Of a stretch of 64,000 nt of DNA, positions 22,073 through 30,810 are shown one piece after another. The notes beneath the pieces are model-generated. The model was not told where the DNA came from. It did no database searches and was given only the letters and a program-made list of their open reading frames with translations. This DNA is from Oscillospiraceae bacterium (GTDB lineage Bacteria; Bacillota; Clostridia; Oscillospirales; Oscillospiraceae): positions 1 through 64,000 of the forward strand of contig JAFTFT010000007.1 of assembly GCA_017458335.1 (NCBI GenBank), given 5' to 3'. Positions within the stretch are counted from its first letter, which is position 1. Each line of letters begins with the position of its first letter. The position numbers and the translations under genes are program-made.

Positions 22073-23973
22073 ACCGGACACTTGATCAAAAGCTTCATCC
22101 GGAAACGCTGGTGCGTATTATCGGGGTAGCATTCTTCGCTTATCTGTTCTTCGGCTTCATGCTGCTTCCCTGTCTCAATACGTTGACCAGCATATTCAAC
22201 ACCAAAAATGCTGCTGGAGAGCGCGATCCTTTTGCGGTTATACGCTTCTTCCTCGCAGGCAACATGGGGAAGTATGTTTGGAATTCCCTGAAACTCGCAG
22301 TGCTCCTGGTCATCACGGTCAATGTCATCGGCGTGTCCATCGTGCTGCTGACCGAGTACTTTGACATCAAAGGTGCCAAGATCCTGCGTGTGGGCTATAT
22401 GACGACGATGATTTATTCCGGCGTCGCCCTCGTCACCGGGTACATGTTTCTCTATGCCAGCGACGGCATTCTCACCACAGCTCTGAAAAACGCCTTCCCC
22501 GGCGTCAATCCTACCTGGTTTTCCGGCTTCAACGCTGTCCTCTTTACGATGACTTTCGCCTGCACATCGAACCACATGCTCTTCCTACGCAATGCCATTC
22601 GCGGCATTGACTACAACACTGTAGAGGCTGCCCGCAACATGGGAGCCAAACCTTTCAAGGTTCTCTGGAAGGTGGTCTTCCCCACCCTGATCCCCACGAT
22701 GTTCTCCCTCACGGTCATGACCTTCATCACCGGGCTCTGCGCCATGTCTGCGCCGACTCTTCTGGGTTACGACTCAATTAACCCTGAAATCGTCCGTCTG
22801 GCAGGCTCTTCTTCTGCAGACGAGGCGTTCCCCCAAGCCCGCGCCGCCCTGCTCAGCATCATCCTTGCCATGTTTACCATCGTGCTGCTGACCGTGCTCT
22901 CCTCCTATGAACGCAAAGGGCATTACCTTTCCGTTTCTAAGACCAAGGCCAAGCTTCAAAAGCAAAAGATTACCAATCCCGTCTGGAATATTCTGGCTCA
23001 CATCTACGCCTATGTGCTCTTCATCATCTATATGACCCCTGTGGTTATGATCATCATCTTCTCTTTCCAGACCTACAGCGCTATCCGGCTGAAGAAGTTG
23101 GATTTGACTCACTGGACGTTGATCAACTACTTCGGTCAGGAGGACTACGAATATCTCACGAGCCGCGGCAAGTACAAAACCCGCGTCGGCTCCATCTCGG
23201 GCGTCTTTTCCAATGATGCCACCCTCGGAGGCATCCGGCTCAGTTTTATTCTTTCCGCTCTCGCCGCTGCGCTAGCCTGTGTAATTGTAGTAGTCGCCTG
23301 CAACTACATCTTCAAGAAGCGCAATAAAAAAAGCGGTGTGGTTCTGGAATACGCCCTGCTTTTCCCTTGGCTTCTCCCGACCATTCTGATCTGCTATTCT
23401 TATCGCACCTACTTCAACAGTGATTCTGTCTGGTACGTCGGTAACCAGAATCTCTACTATGCCCAGAATGTCCGCATCCTCATCGTCATGGCCTATACGG
23501 TGACCAAGCTGCCGTTTTCGCTGCGTATGATCAAGGCCTCCTTCTATTCCATCGACGAAGAGCTGGAGGACGCGGCCCGCAACCTCGGTGCCGGCGGACT
23601 TCGCACCTTCCTGAAGGTGAAACTGCCGATCATACTGCCGAGTGTGCTTGCGGTGTTCGCGCTGAACTTCAACGCGCTGTTCACCGAGTATGACATGTCC
23701 GCCACCTTTGCCAGCACCTACGGCACCAGCTATGCCATGGTCATTCAGGCCATGTGCGCCGAGGAGGGGCTCTACGGTTATAATGTCAATGCCTCCGGAC
23801 GCCGCTGCGCGTCTACGGTGTTCATCATGGTCGTCTCCGGTATCATCCTCTACCTGGTCTATGGTGTTGGTGCCCGGGATCTGGGCGAACGGCTCGAGGC
23901 CCGTGACCGTCGCCGTAAACGCCGTGAAAAAATCGCCGCCTTCTTCGGCAAGAGTGAGAAAAACGTAGCCTGA
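22069..23973 (+). CDS. Fused double-domain ABC transporter permease (FbpB-like)
   Basis: 634 residues with about twelve membrane helices, made of two BPD_transp_1 domains in one chain. Two cytoplasmic EAA loops are visible: EAARNMGAKPFKVLWKVVFP in the first half and EDAARNLGAGGLRTFLKVKLP-like in the second. This layout is typical of Fe(III), spermidine-like and 2-aminoethylphosphonate importers. It ends the operon, followed by a terminator at 23996. Confidence 0.92.
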   Translation: MNRTLDQKLHPETLVRIIGVAFFAYLFFGFMLLPCLNTLTSIFNTKNAAGERDPFAVIRFFLAGNMGKYVWNSLKLAVLLVITVNVIGVSIVLLTEYFDIKGAKILRVGYMTTMIYSGVALVTGYMFLYASDGILTTALKNAFPGVNPTWFSGFNAVLFTMTFACTSNHMLFLRNAIRGIDYNTVEAARNMGAKPFKVLWKVVFPTLIPTMFSLTVMTFITGLCAMSAPTLLGYDSINPEIVRLAGSSSADEAFPQARAALLSIILAMFTIVLLTVLSSYERKGHYLSVSKTKAKLQKQKITNPVWNILAHIYAYVLFIIYMTPVVMIIIFSFQTYSAIRLKKLDLTHWTLINYFGQEDYEYLTSRGKYKTRVGSISGVFSNDATLGGIRLSFILSALAAALACVIVVVACNYIFKKRNKKSGVVLEYALLFPWLLPTILICYSYRTYFNSDSVWYVGNQNLYYAQNVRILIVMAYTVTKLPFSLRMIKASFYSIDEELEDAARNLGAGGLRTFLKVKLPIILPSVLAVFALNFNALFTEYDMSATFASTYGTSYAMVIQAMCAEEGLYGYNVNASGRRCASTVFIMVVSGIILYLVYGVGARDLGERLEARDRRRKRREKIAAFFGKSEKNVA

Positions 23974-23995
23974 TTGTTATTCCTATATAGAGATG

Positions 23996-24030
23996 AAGGA
24001 CAGGATCTTTTTGTTGATCCTGTCCTTTTG
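23996..24030. terminator. Terminator between the ABC operon and the convergent VOC gene
   Basis: AAGGACAGGATC (23996-24007) pairs with GATCCTGTCCTT (24016-24027) around a T-rich loop. T-rich sequence follows on the plus strand, and the site also serves the converging minus-strand gene. Confidence 0.85.
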
Positions 24031-24043
24031 CGATTCTTCTTTT

Positions 24044-24409
24044 TCAGTTTCTGGTCGGAACGATCTCCAGCCAGTAGCCGTCCGGATCCATGATGAAGTA
24101 GATGCCCATCTTGGGGTTCTCCATACAGATACAGCCCATCTCTTCATGCTTCTTATGCGCCGCTTCAAAGTCGTCGGTGCGAAAAGCCAGATGGAACTCC
24201 TCTTCCCCGATGTCGTACTTCTGCGGATGGTCCTTCAGCCAGGTGAGCTCCAGCTCGAAATCCGACTCATCATTGCCCATGAAGACGATGATATGCTTGT
24301 CGCTGGTTTTCCGTCTGCGTTCTTTGAGGCCCAGCGCCTCCTCATAAAAGCGCATGGACTTGTCCAGATCGGCAACATTGTAGTTCTCGTGGACCATTTT
24401 GAATATCAT
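24044..24409 (-). CDS. VOC-family (glyoxalase I-like) protein
   Basis: 121 residues with the paired beta-alpha-beta-beta-beta units of the vicinal oxygen chelate fold. Metal-ligand-like positions are seen in MVHENYNVADLDKS (His7), ELELTW, EFHLAFRTDD and YWLEIVP. It closely resembles small lactoylglutathione-lyase-type proteins, but thiol substrates differ in Firmicutes, so methylglyoxal detoxification is only likely. Its start overlaps the stop of the upstream gene by 4 bases. Confidence 0.85.
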   Translation of the reverse strand: MIFKMVHENYNVADLDKSMRFYEEALGLKERRRKTSDKHIIVFMGNDESDFELELTWLKDHPQKYDIGEEEFHLAFRTDDFEAAHKKHEEMGCICMENPKMGIYFIMDPDGYWLEIVPTRN

Positions 24410-24948
24410 GGTGCATCCTTCCTTTCGCTTTGTTTGTCGTGTACCGTAAGCGCAATCACCGTCCCGCGAAGCAGGTGGCCGGAGGCAAAGTCCTCCATGC
24501 TCATCACGCTGTCCTCCAGGCCGTCGGCAACATTGAAGAAGCGGAAGCGCCCGTCCGGCTGCCTCAAGAAGCTGATGAAGTGCGGTTCGTGCCCCTCCTG
24601 GTAGCGGAAGATCCCGGCAATGCTGTCCTTCGCCGCCTTCGCCGCCTCTTCTCTGCCCACGGTCTCCCGGCAGTCGGGGACATATTTGGCGAGATACTCC
24701 CGCATGACCCGCATCAGTGTCGGTCCGGGGAAGCGCAGCGAGTGCATGGCGTCCATCTCCTGCCGCACCTCGTCCCAGTCGAGTTCCTCGCCGAGAGCGT
24801 GTCGGAGATTGTAGGCCGCGATCCAGCCGCAGCCGTTGATGTCGGCCCTCATCGTGCGGTAGCGGACAGAGGAAAAGCAGTCCTGGTCGGTGATATAGCC
24901 GTCTGCGGAGATCCCCTCCGCCGGGGTCAGAATACGTTCATTTGTCAT
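24406..24948 (-). CDS. Hypothetical protein with a papain/C39-like cysteine-peptidase pattern
   Basis: 180 residues, no signal peptide. NGCGWIAAYNLRHALG near residue 38 resembles the catalytic-cysteine helix of C39/papain-like folds. GHEPHFISFLR and FRFFNVADG near 120-140 could supply the histidine and Asn/Asp. I do not recognise a named family with certainty. It lies in a three-gene operon (HAD, this gene, VOC) with overlapping ends. Peptidase activity is inferred from the pattern only. Confidence 0.7.
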   Translation of the reverse strand: MTNERILTPAEGISADGYITDQDCFSSVRYRTMRADINGCGWIAAYNLRHALGEELDWDEVRQEMDAMHSLRFPGPTLMRVMREYLAKYVPDCRETVGREEAAKAAKDSIAGIFRYQEGHEPHFISFLRQPDGRFRFFNVADGLEDSVMSMEDFASGHLLRGTVIALTVHDKQSERKDAP

Positions 24949-25589
24949 AGCTGCTGTGCTGTATGCTCCTCTCCCTCTTTAACGAGGATTCCAGCATCCC
25001 GCATCCGGGCACGCAGGCGCGGCATGTCGTTCAGGAAGACCGCCCCCGGCATCCCCACGGCATAAGCGCCGTCAATGTTCAGCGGGCTGTCATCAATGAA
25101 GAAACATTCCTCCGGCCTCAAACCGAACGTCTTAAATAGTGTTTCATAAATCTCATGTTGCGGCTTCAGCAGCTTTACATCTGCCGAGACAATCCTGCCC
25201 TCAAAGCATTCCGAGCCCGGAATCCGGTCAAAATACTCCCTCAACGGGGTGGTCGCATTGGAGCACAGATATACATGATAGCCCAAGGTTTTTACCTCGC
25301 GGACCAGTTCCGCCATACCGGGCACCGGGTCCAACGGTGCTTTCCACCAGTCGAAGACACAGGCATGCGCTGCTTTATGCAGCCGTTCGGGCAGTCTTCG
25401 GCAGATGCTCGCATAGCCTTCTTCCTGGCTCATGATGCCGTGGTCCATGCTGACCCATTCGTACTCCTGGAAAACCTCCCGCTCCAGCAGTGCGGAATCT
25501 ATTTCATCCAGTCCCAGCCTGGCTACAATTTTCTTCGGGTTCCATGCAATCAAGACGTTTCCCATATCGAAAATGATATTCTTAATCAT
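24945..25589 (-). CDS. HAD-superfamily hydrolase (subfamily IA)
   Basis: 214 residues. Motif I is FDMGNVLIAW with nucleophile Asp8, the YihX-like variant in which the second Asp is replaced. Motif II is LCSNAT and motif IV is FFIDDSPLN. A helical cap lies between motifs I and II. Probably a phosphatase for a small phosphorylated metabolite. First gene of the three-gene minus-strand operon. Confidence 0.92.
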   Translation of the reverse strand: MIKNIIFDMGNVLIAWNPKKIVARLGLDEIDSALLEREVFQEYEWVSMDHGIMSQEEGYASICRRLPERLHKAAHACVFDWWKAPLDPVPGMAELVREVKTLGYHVYLCSNATTPLREYFDRIPGSECFEGRIVSADVKLLKPQHEIYETLFKTFGLRPEECFFIDDSPLNIDGAYAVGMPGAVFLNDMPRLRARMRDAGILVKEGEEHTAQQL

Positions 25590-25680
25590 AAAGCCTCTCT
25601 TTTCACCTATTCATTGATATGAAATTATCGCATTTTGATTTTATTGTCCTCACATGTTCCGGAAAGCAACTGTTGAACAA

Positions 25681-25716
25681 AACCGGCTCCGAATGTTTGC
25701 CTCGGGGCCGGTTTTA
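25681..25716. terminator. Terminator downstream of the first PIN toxin gene
   Basis: AACCGGCTCCGA (25681-25692) pairs with TCGGGGCCGGTT (25702-25713) with T/A runs on both sides. It ends the minus-strand toxin-antitoxin transcript. Confidence 0.8.
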
Positions 25717-25717
25717 T

Positions 25718-26086
25718 TCATGGCTGCAGTTTTTCAAGTCTTACTTCTTTGACTTTGAAAATACCGGCATCTGCCGTCAGCAAAGGAAGATCGTTGACAA
25801 CTGCCGTAGCGGCTATAATTGCATCCGGTAACTTCAGTCTGTACTGCTTACGAAGGGTGATGGCGTTCTCTCTAACATCGTCGTTGACTTGTAGGAGATC
25901 ACAGTTAATCAGGAAGTTCCTGATGGTCTTCTCTTCCTCCGGTGTAATTCCCGTAAAAGACAGTAATTCCATCATGCTGATCACCGAAACCGCAAGGCGT
26001 TTCCCAAGATACGGTCTCATGCAGTTATTCCCTGACAACAGGTAAATCACCGCATTCGTGTCTGCCAGATACTCAGGCCCATTCAT
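25718..26086 (-). CDS. PIN-domain ribonuclease toxin (VapC-like)
   Basis: 122 residues from ATG 26086, chosen because YLADTNAVIYLL is the standard PIN start and the ATG overlaps the antitoxin end by 14 bases. Acidic metal-binding residues are visible in ADTNAVI, MMELLSF, LPDAIIAATA and TADAG. Predicted Mg-dependent RNase that inhibits translation unless bound by the upstream antitoxin. Confidence 0.9.
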   Translation of the reverse strand: MNGPEYLADTNAVIYLLSGNNCMRPYLGKRLAVSVISMMELLSFTGITPEEEKTIRNFLINCDLLQVNDDVRENAITLRKQYRLKLPDAIIAATAVVNDLPLLTADAGIFKVKEVRLEKLQP

Positions 26087-26282
26087 TGCGCACAGACCTC
26101 TGCAAATCCATCCCATCCGGGAGGCTCTTCAGACTGCCGAAGTAGTTGTCAGCTACTGGAGAAGGATCTGATTTTTTCCTCTTTTCCTGTCGAAACATCA
26201 GATATTCAACATATTGTGAAATCTCTTCATAGTATTCTTCCGGCAAAGAACGAAGCTGCTTTTCAAGCATGGTAAAAGACAT
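26073..26282 (-). CDS. Antitoxin of the PIN toxin pair
   Basis: 69 residues with AAAGGAGAGGGG upstream. The N-terminal helix pair (LEKQLRSLPEEYYEEISQYV) matches DUF2281-like antitoxins that accompany PIN toxins. The C-terminal tail (NYFGSLKSLPDGMDLQRSVR) is the presumed toxin-binding segment. Usually such pairs repress their own promoter. Confidence 0.85.
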   Translation of the reverse strand: MSFTMLEKQLRSLPEEYYEEISQYVEYLMFRQEKRKKSDPSPVADNYFGSLKSLPDGMDLQRSVRNEWA

Positions 26283-26424
26283 TCTATCCCCTCTCCTTTC
26301 TTTACTGCTCAGATATTGTCATCATTTTGATTTTATAGCATTATTCCCCGAAAAACAAGTGCTATTTGTTAAGATGACATCTTCATTTTGAGAGCCGATT
26401 CCTTTCACATATGAAACTGCTTTT
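26283..26424. other. Intergenic stretch upstream of the toxin-antitoxin pair
   Basis: AT-rich 142 bases between the antitoxin start and the end of the large surface protein gene. It must hold the antitoxin promoter. I see no convincing terminator for the surface gene. Confidence 0.5.
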
Positions 26425-28731
26425 TCAGGTTTCTTTCCTCCGGAACAGGTACCAGGTGATTGCTGTCATGCCGAGGAGAGAAACGATTTCTTCCGTTAAC
26501 CACAGGGTAATGTCGTTGTTGTCCCCGGTCTTCGGGCTGGATGAGGAATCTGAAAAACCATAAGTGATTTTTGTCTTATCATGAATATCTTTGAAAGACA
26601 TTTCTATTTTCACATTTTTGGCGTGAACATACTCCCCATTTACATATACCTCAAACAACCAATAGTGGTTATCCGGTTTCCATTTTACAGAAATCTGTTT
26701 ACCTTTTTCTACCAGATAGGTGTTCTCTGCACCATCATATTTCGCGGCATCCGTTACCTCGTATGTTCCCTTTCCTCTCAGCAGCTCAAATGAAACCGTA
26801 TACATATCTATGATTGTAATTTGTCTCTCATATGATGTTCCTTTGATTCGTACAATGTACGTTCCAGGAGACAGGTCTCTTACTGTGGTTTTTTCGACAT
26901 CTCTATATTTTGTATCTTCTTCCCCTGCATGTTTATACTGCATGCCGGTCATTAGGTTTTCAAGACCACCCGTTTGGGTATTCCCATTATTGATTCTGGG
27001 AATCGAAGTCACATTATCAAGATCTGCTTTGGTCGGAGTAATCGTCAGGGATCGTTTTGGAACCGCAAACGTCGCGAAGTCAGAAAAGTCTTTCGTAAGA
27101 ATATCCAACCCCATTTGAAGATAATCATATGCCGTTCCGTTGAAATGGTAAACATAGAAAACATGTGAAGCAGATGTCAATCCGGATGGCGCACTTAACG
27201 TGAATGGAATTCCATTCGTTGCTGAAATATCAGCAGCGGACAGCACTGTGCTGGTTGGATTTCCCGCTCCATCGCTCCAAACAGGCGACACATTAACAAT
27301 CGAATACGGGATTTCTGCTGCTGTTATTCCGTATTCGTCCGCTAAAGCAGCCTGGATTATTTTCGCTGCAGTATCTGTCGCTGTACTTGGCACCTTTGTA
27401 ACCATCGGCACTGCATTTCTGGCGTGATTCGAAAAAGATGCAGTAATCGAACACTGTTCGCCAAAATTACCGGAAACTACGATGCTGTTGTTTTGGGGTT
27501 CATCCTGTCTGTTGTTCACCGTAAGATTATTAAAAAACATACCAGTGTCCGGGATCAGCTCTACTGTGGTATCTTCAAGAGGATTCAAAAAGATTGATCT
27601 ATTTGTTGTCGTCTCTATACCATTTACTCTCACTTTTCCTGGCCCGCTTATACTTATGTCCAGTGTGAATGCAAGCGTCCCGCATTCTGAACACCTTCCT
27701 ACTGCATCCCATACATGTCCCAGTGCAGGTCGCTTAGCTGGCTCGGCAATATCTGTCTCTTCTTCATCTCCATTTTCATCTTTAAAATTTTTATTGCAGC
27801 GGTCGCATGACCAATAGTGTTTATTTCCGGGTATCAGACATGTAGCTGCTACTGCCTCATGTACTGTCATATTATGCCCGGCTAGGATTGTGATATCGGT
27901 TTCCTCTTCTTCTCCATTTTCATCTTTATAGTTCTTATTGCAGCGGTCACATGACCAATAGTGCTTTGTTCCCTCTGTAACACAAGTTCCTGGTTCTTCT
28001 TCATGTTCGGTCATATGATGACCTGCTGGAATAATGATATTGCTCTCTTCTTCACTACCTTCGGCATCTTTAAAATTCTTGTTACAGCGGCTGCATGACC
28101 AATAATGTTTGTTACCATCTTCTGTACAGGTCGCTGCCACTTCAGCATGTTCTGTCATTGCATGCCCTTTTCGGGGGTCAAGAACAGATGTCAGCACTGA
28201 AGAGCGATTTGAATCAGCAAACTTTGTATCACATGTCTCACAAGTATAATACTCCAGCCTTCCGTCTTCAGTACAGGTTGCCGGAATCTCTTTTATAGGT
28301 TCAGAGCTGATAATATGATCTGTTTTGGGAATTACCTTCGTATCTCTGGCACCGCATTTCGTACATACAACATTCTTACTGCCAGTCTCTGTGCATGTAG
28401 CAGGTGTAATAGTTTCCACATCACTGTATGAATGTTCATCACTCCAATGCGCTACCAATTTGAAGCTGGACGTAACCACTTCACTGAAATCATATGCCTG
28501 ATCGGAGCCTTCTTTTGTCCAGTATTCGAGGCAATGAGCGTTACCTTCCGGATTTGTGGGCTTGTGCACTGTATTATCATCGTCCACCGGAAAGATTGTC
28601 TCTGGAGCGATTGTGCCATACTCGCCGGTATCAAACGTTATGGTAAAGCCTTCCTCGTCTGCATATGCAAAAGCAGGCAGCATGGCCAGGCAAATGATAC
28701 AGACCACCAACGAGATTATGTTCTTCCTCAA
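26425..28731 (-). CDS. Large repeat-containing cell-wall-anchored protein
   Basis: 768 residues starting at TTG 28731, with AAGAAGGG upstream and a signal peptide ending AFAYA. Residues about 25-95 resemble a Flg_new/InlB beta-grasp repeat (FTITFDTGEYGTI...). Then come about six Cys-pair repeats (TCTEDGNKHYWSCSRCNKNF type, about 45 residues), distantly like those of the protein at the left edge. Unrecognised beta domains follow. The C-terminus is a sorting signal: SPKTGD, a hydrophobic helix and RRKE. Likely sortase-anchored; function unknown, adhesion a guess. Its base composition is more AT-rich than the neighbouring housekeeping genes. Confidence 0.88.
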   Translation of the reverse strand: MRKNIISLVVCIICLAMLPAFAYADEEGFTITFDTGEYGTIAPETIFPVDDDNTVHKPTNPEGNAHCLEYWTKEGSDQAYDFSEVVTSSFKLVAHWSDEHSYSDVETITPATCTETGSKNVVCTKCGARDTKVIPKTDHIISSEPIKEIPATCTEDGRLEYYTCETCDTKFADSNRSSVLTSVLDPRKGHAMTEHAEVAATCTEDGNKHYWSCSRCNKNFKDAEGSEEESNIIIPAGHHMTEHEEEPGTCVTEGTKHYWSCDRCNKNYKDENGEEEETDITILAGHNMTVHEAVAATCLIPGNKHYWSCDRCNKNFKDENGDEEETDIAEPAKRPALGHVWDAVGRCSECGTLAFTLDISISGPGKVRVNGIETTTNRSIFLNPLEDTTVELIPDTGMFFNNLTVNNRQDEPQNNSIVVSGNFGEQCSITASFSNHARNAVPMVTKVPSTATDTAAKIIQAALADEYGITAAEIPYSIVNVSPVWSDGAGNPTSTVLSAADISATNGIPFTLSAPSGLTSASHVFYVYHFNGTAYDYLQMGLDILTKDFSDFATFAVPKRSLTITPTKADLDNVTSIPRINNGNTQTGGLENLMTGMQYKHAGEEDTKYRDVEKTTVRDLSPGTYIVRIKGTSYERQITIIDMYTVSFELLRGKGTYEVTDAAKYDGAENTYLVEKGKQISVKWKPDNHYWLFEVYVNGEYVHAKNVKIEMSFKDIHDKTKITYGFSDSSSSPKTGDNNDITLWLTEEIVSLLGMTAITWYLFRRKET

Positions 28732-28767
28732 GAAAATCCCTTCTTTCCGCTTATATATGAGTAGCCC

Positions 28768-29160
28768 CTACCAGACTGTTTCCACCGTCTGATATTTTTG
28801 AATATTCGCGTCCTTTGTCACGAGCTTACATTCTCTGTTGGAAGCCTGTGCAATAATCAGCCTGTCAAAAGGATCCCCATGGATAAACGGAAGCTTTTGC
28901 ACAGCAATACAGTCATCTGCAGTTATTGGGAGGATTTCGATGCTCTGCTTTGTGCATTCATCAACAAACTCATCAATCCCCATGTCCAGCTTCAGTCGCC
29001 TTCTTTCGTCAGGAAGCGAGCTCTTTATTGCAATTTCCCAAATAGATACAATGCTGACTGCACATTGGCTGGTTTGGATAATACTCTTTGCCCTATCGGA
29101 GAGTCTGTCGCTGTCTGAGAAGGCCCACAGCAATACATGCGTATCCAGGATAACCATCAC
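28768..29160 (-). CDS. PIN-domain ribonuclease toxin (VapC-like, second pair)
   Basis: 130 residues. Start is GTG 29160, overlapping the antitoxin TGA, or the adjacent ATG 29157. PIN residues are in VILDTHVLLWAF, SIWEIAIKSS and GDPFDRLIIAQA. The DPFDRLI motif marks the Sll0205-type VapC group. Not closely similar to the PIN protein at 25.7 kb. Confidence 0.93.
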   Translation of the reverse strand: MMVILDTHVLLWAFSDSDRLSDRAKSIIQTSQCAVSIVSIWEIAIKSSLPDERRRLKLDMGIDEFVDECTKQSIEILPITADDCIAVQKLPFIHGDPFDRLIIAQASNRECKLVTKDANIQKYQTVETVW

Positions 29161-29366
29161 ATATACTCCGCAAATTCCGGGAGAGGCGCATCAAAGTCGT
29201 CACTGATCAGGATTTTTCCCCTCAGGCTGTCAAAGCTTATATTGCTTTTTTTATGGTCGCCTACTTTAGGCATGCTCCCTAGAAAAAGAATAAACTGATA
29301 AGCAGTTTCCTGCTGTTGGGGTGTCAAGCTTTGAAAAGCCTGTTGTACCGTTCCTTCAAAAGACAT
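29157..29366 (-). CDS. Antitoxin of the second PIN pair
   Basis: 69 residues from ATG 29366, with AAAGGCGGTG upstream. The helical N-terminus (FEGTVQQAFQSLTPQQQETA) and a C-terminal tail (GKILISDDFDAPLPEFAEYM) are typical of DUF2281-class antitoxins for PIN toxins. Confidence 0.85.
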   Translation of the reverse strand: MSFEGTVQQAFQSLTPQQQETAYQFILFLGSMPKVGDHKKSNISFDSLRGKILISDDFDAPLPEFAEYM

Positions 29367-29496
29367 ATCAGCACCGCCTTTCATGAAAAAGCTTCAGAAA
29401 ATACATCCAGTCATTTCATGTACAGTATATCACAGGATCCTGTAGAATTCCACTGTTGAAAATCTTAATCCGACTCTGCATCCCACAGACGCAATT

Positions 29497-29520
29497 CATC
29501 CCCGCCGGGCGGCGGGGATG
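29497..29520 (-). terminator. CATCCCCGCC/GGCGGGGATG hairpin, left copy
   Basis: CATCCCCGCC (29497-29506) pairs with GGCGGGGATG (29511-29520). It lies just downstream of the small anchored protein gene. A nearly identical hairpin occurs at 29847-29870. No clear T-run, so termination is probable but not certain. Confidence 0.6.
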
Positions 29521-29539
29521 AATCTCATGTTCCGATATT

Positions 29540-29758
29540 TTATTTTTTGCGCTTCATCAGATAAAGCACGATTCCGACAATGCCCGCCAGCGCAACAACG
29601 CCGACGACGACCCAGAGCACAACATTGCTCTCATCCCCGGTCAGGGGACTCACAGAGGTACCGGCTGCCGTCAGGCCCTCGCCCGCGAACGCGCAGACCG
29701 GCAGAACAGTCAGGCACAGGATCATGCAGAGAAGCATTGCAATCAGTCTCTTTTTCAT
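29540..29758 (-). CDS. Small cell-wall-anchored protein
   Basis: 72 residues from ATG 29758. Signal peptide ending VCAFA, a very short exposed segment of about 25 residues, then SPLTGDESN, a hydrophobic helix of about 20 residues and LMKRKK. This is nearly only a signal peptide plus a sorting signal, so the surface-displayed part would be tiny. Role unknown. Confidence 0.78.
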   Translation of the reverse strand: MKKRLIAMLLCMILCLTVLPVCAFAGEGLTAAGTSVSPLTGDESNVVLWVVVGVVALAGIVGIVLYLMKRKK

Positions 29759-29846
29759 AACAATCCATCCGTCCTTCCGACTTATGATAGTCATACTATA
29801 TCACAGGATGGATGGAATTTCCACAGAAAATTATTTCTATGCAGCG

Positions 29847-29870
29847 CATCCCCGCCCGAAGGCGGGGATG
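29847..29870 (-). terminator. CATCCCCGCC/GGCGGGGATG hairpin after the hydrogenase operon
   Basis: CATCCCCGCC (29847-29856) pairs with GGCGGGGATG (29861-29870), 26 bases past the last hydrogenase gene on the minus strand. Same arms as the hairpin at 29497. Confidence 0.65.
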
Positions 29871-29895
29871 TGTCGTTTCCGGTTCACCCGGAATA

Positions 29896-30810
29896 TTACA
29901 TGATGATGGCGTCCTTCGGGCAGGCTCCCTGGCAGGTGCCGCAGGCAACACAAAGGTCTTCGTCAAGGACCCAGGTCTTTGCCTTGCGGTCGACCGTCAG
30001 CGCGCCGGCCGGGCAGTTGCGCGCACAGAGCGTGCAGTAGATGCACTTGGACGGATCCTGAACGGGTTTGCCGTCGTCGCGGGGCTGCGGAGCCGCCGCG
30101 GGCGCAGCCGTCTCTTCGGCGGGAGCTGCCTTCTCTTCGGCCTTCGGGGCTTCCGGAGCGGGAGCCGCTTCCGCCGCCTTCTCGGTGACGGTCGCGCCTG
30201 CCGCTGCGGCGGCATCCGCGGTCTCGGTCTTGGGCTTGCGGGTTCTCTTCGGCTTCGGTGCCTCTTCGGTCACTTCGGCCGCGGCCGCCGCTTTTGCATC
30301 AGCGGTGGCAGCAGGCTTTTCTTCCGCGGGCTTCGGTTCTTCCGCCTTCGGCGCTTCTGCCTTGGGGGCCGCGGGCTTTGCCGCAGGCGCTGCAGCCGGA
30401 GCCGCCTTCTTCACCGGGGCCTTCTTGATGTAGGTACCGCGGACAATCAGCGCCTCTTCGCCCTCTTCAAACGTATCGGCATGATAATAATCGGCGATCA
30501 TGTGATAGTCGTCGCTCAGCTCGATGGCACCGTGGGTGCAGAAGCTGGCGCAGTGAGAGCAGAAGGTGCAGGAGCCGAGATAGAACTGGCGGGTGATCCG
30601 CTCGCCCTCTTCACAGGGTTCGGAGGTGTGGGTGATCGCCTGGCCGGCACAGACGCGCTCGCACATGTTGCAGCTGATGCACTTGTCCGGATGGAAGACG
30701 ATTCTGCCGCGGTAGTTCGGTTTGGCCGGGCTCGGCGCCGCCGGGAATGCGATGGTGCTGGGCTTGGAGAAGAGCTGGGCCAGAGCTTCTTTCACAAACG
30801 GGAAATCCAT
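29896..30810 (-). CDS. mbhN: Membrane-bound hydrogenase ferredoxin subunit (MbhN/NuoI-like) with tethered second ferredoxin domain
   Basis: 304 residues. Residues 1-125 are the NuoI-like domain with two [4Fe-4S] sites (Cys44, 47, 50, 54 and Cys81, 84, 87, 91) that carry electrons to the small subunit. Residues about 130-250 are a low-complexity Ala/Pro/Lys/Glu linker. Residues 251-304 are a second bacterial-type ferredoxin (Cys256, 259, 262, 266 and 287, 290, 293, 297). Usual MbhN proteins are about 140 residues and lack the linker and extra domain. The tethered domain may collect electrons from soluble ferredoxin donors. Last gene of the operon; it abuts the small-subunit gene. Confidence 0.92.
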   Translation of the reverse strand: MDFPFVKEALAQLFSKPSTIAFPAAPSPAKPNYRGRIVFHPDKCISCNMCERVCAGQAITHTSEPCEEGERITRQFYLGSCTFCSHCASFCTHGAIELSDDYHMIADYYHADTFEEGEEALIVRGTYIKKAPVKKAAPAAAPAAKPAAPKAEAPKAEEPKPAEEKPAATADAKAAAAAEVTEEAPKPKRTRKPKTETADAAAAAGATVTEKAAEAAPAPEAPKAEEKAAPAEETAAPAAAPQPRDDGKPVQDPSKCIYCTLCARNCPAGALTVDRKAKTWVLDEDLCVACGTCQGACPKDAIIM

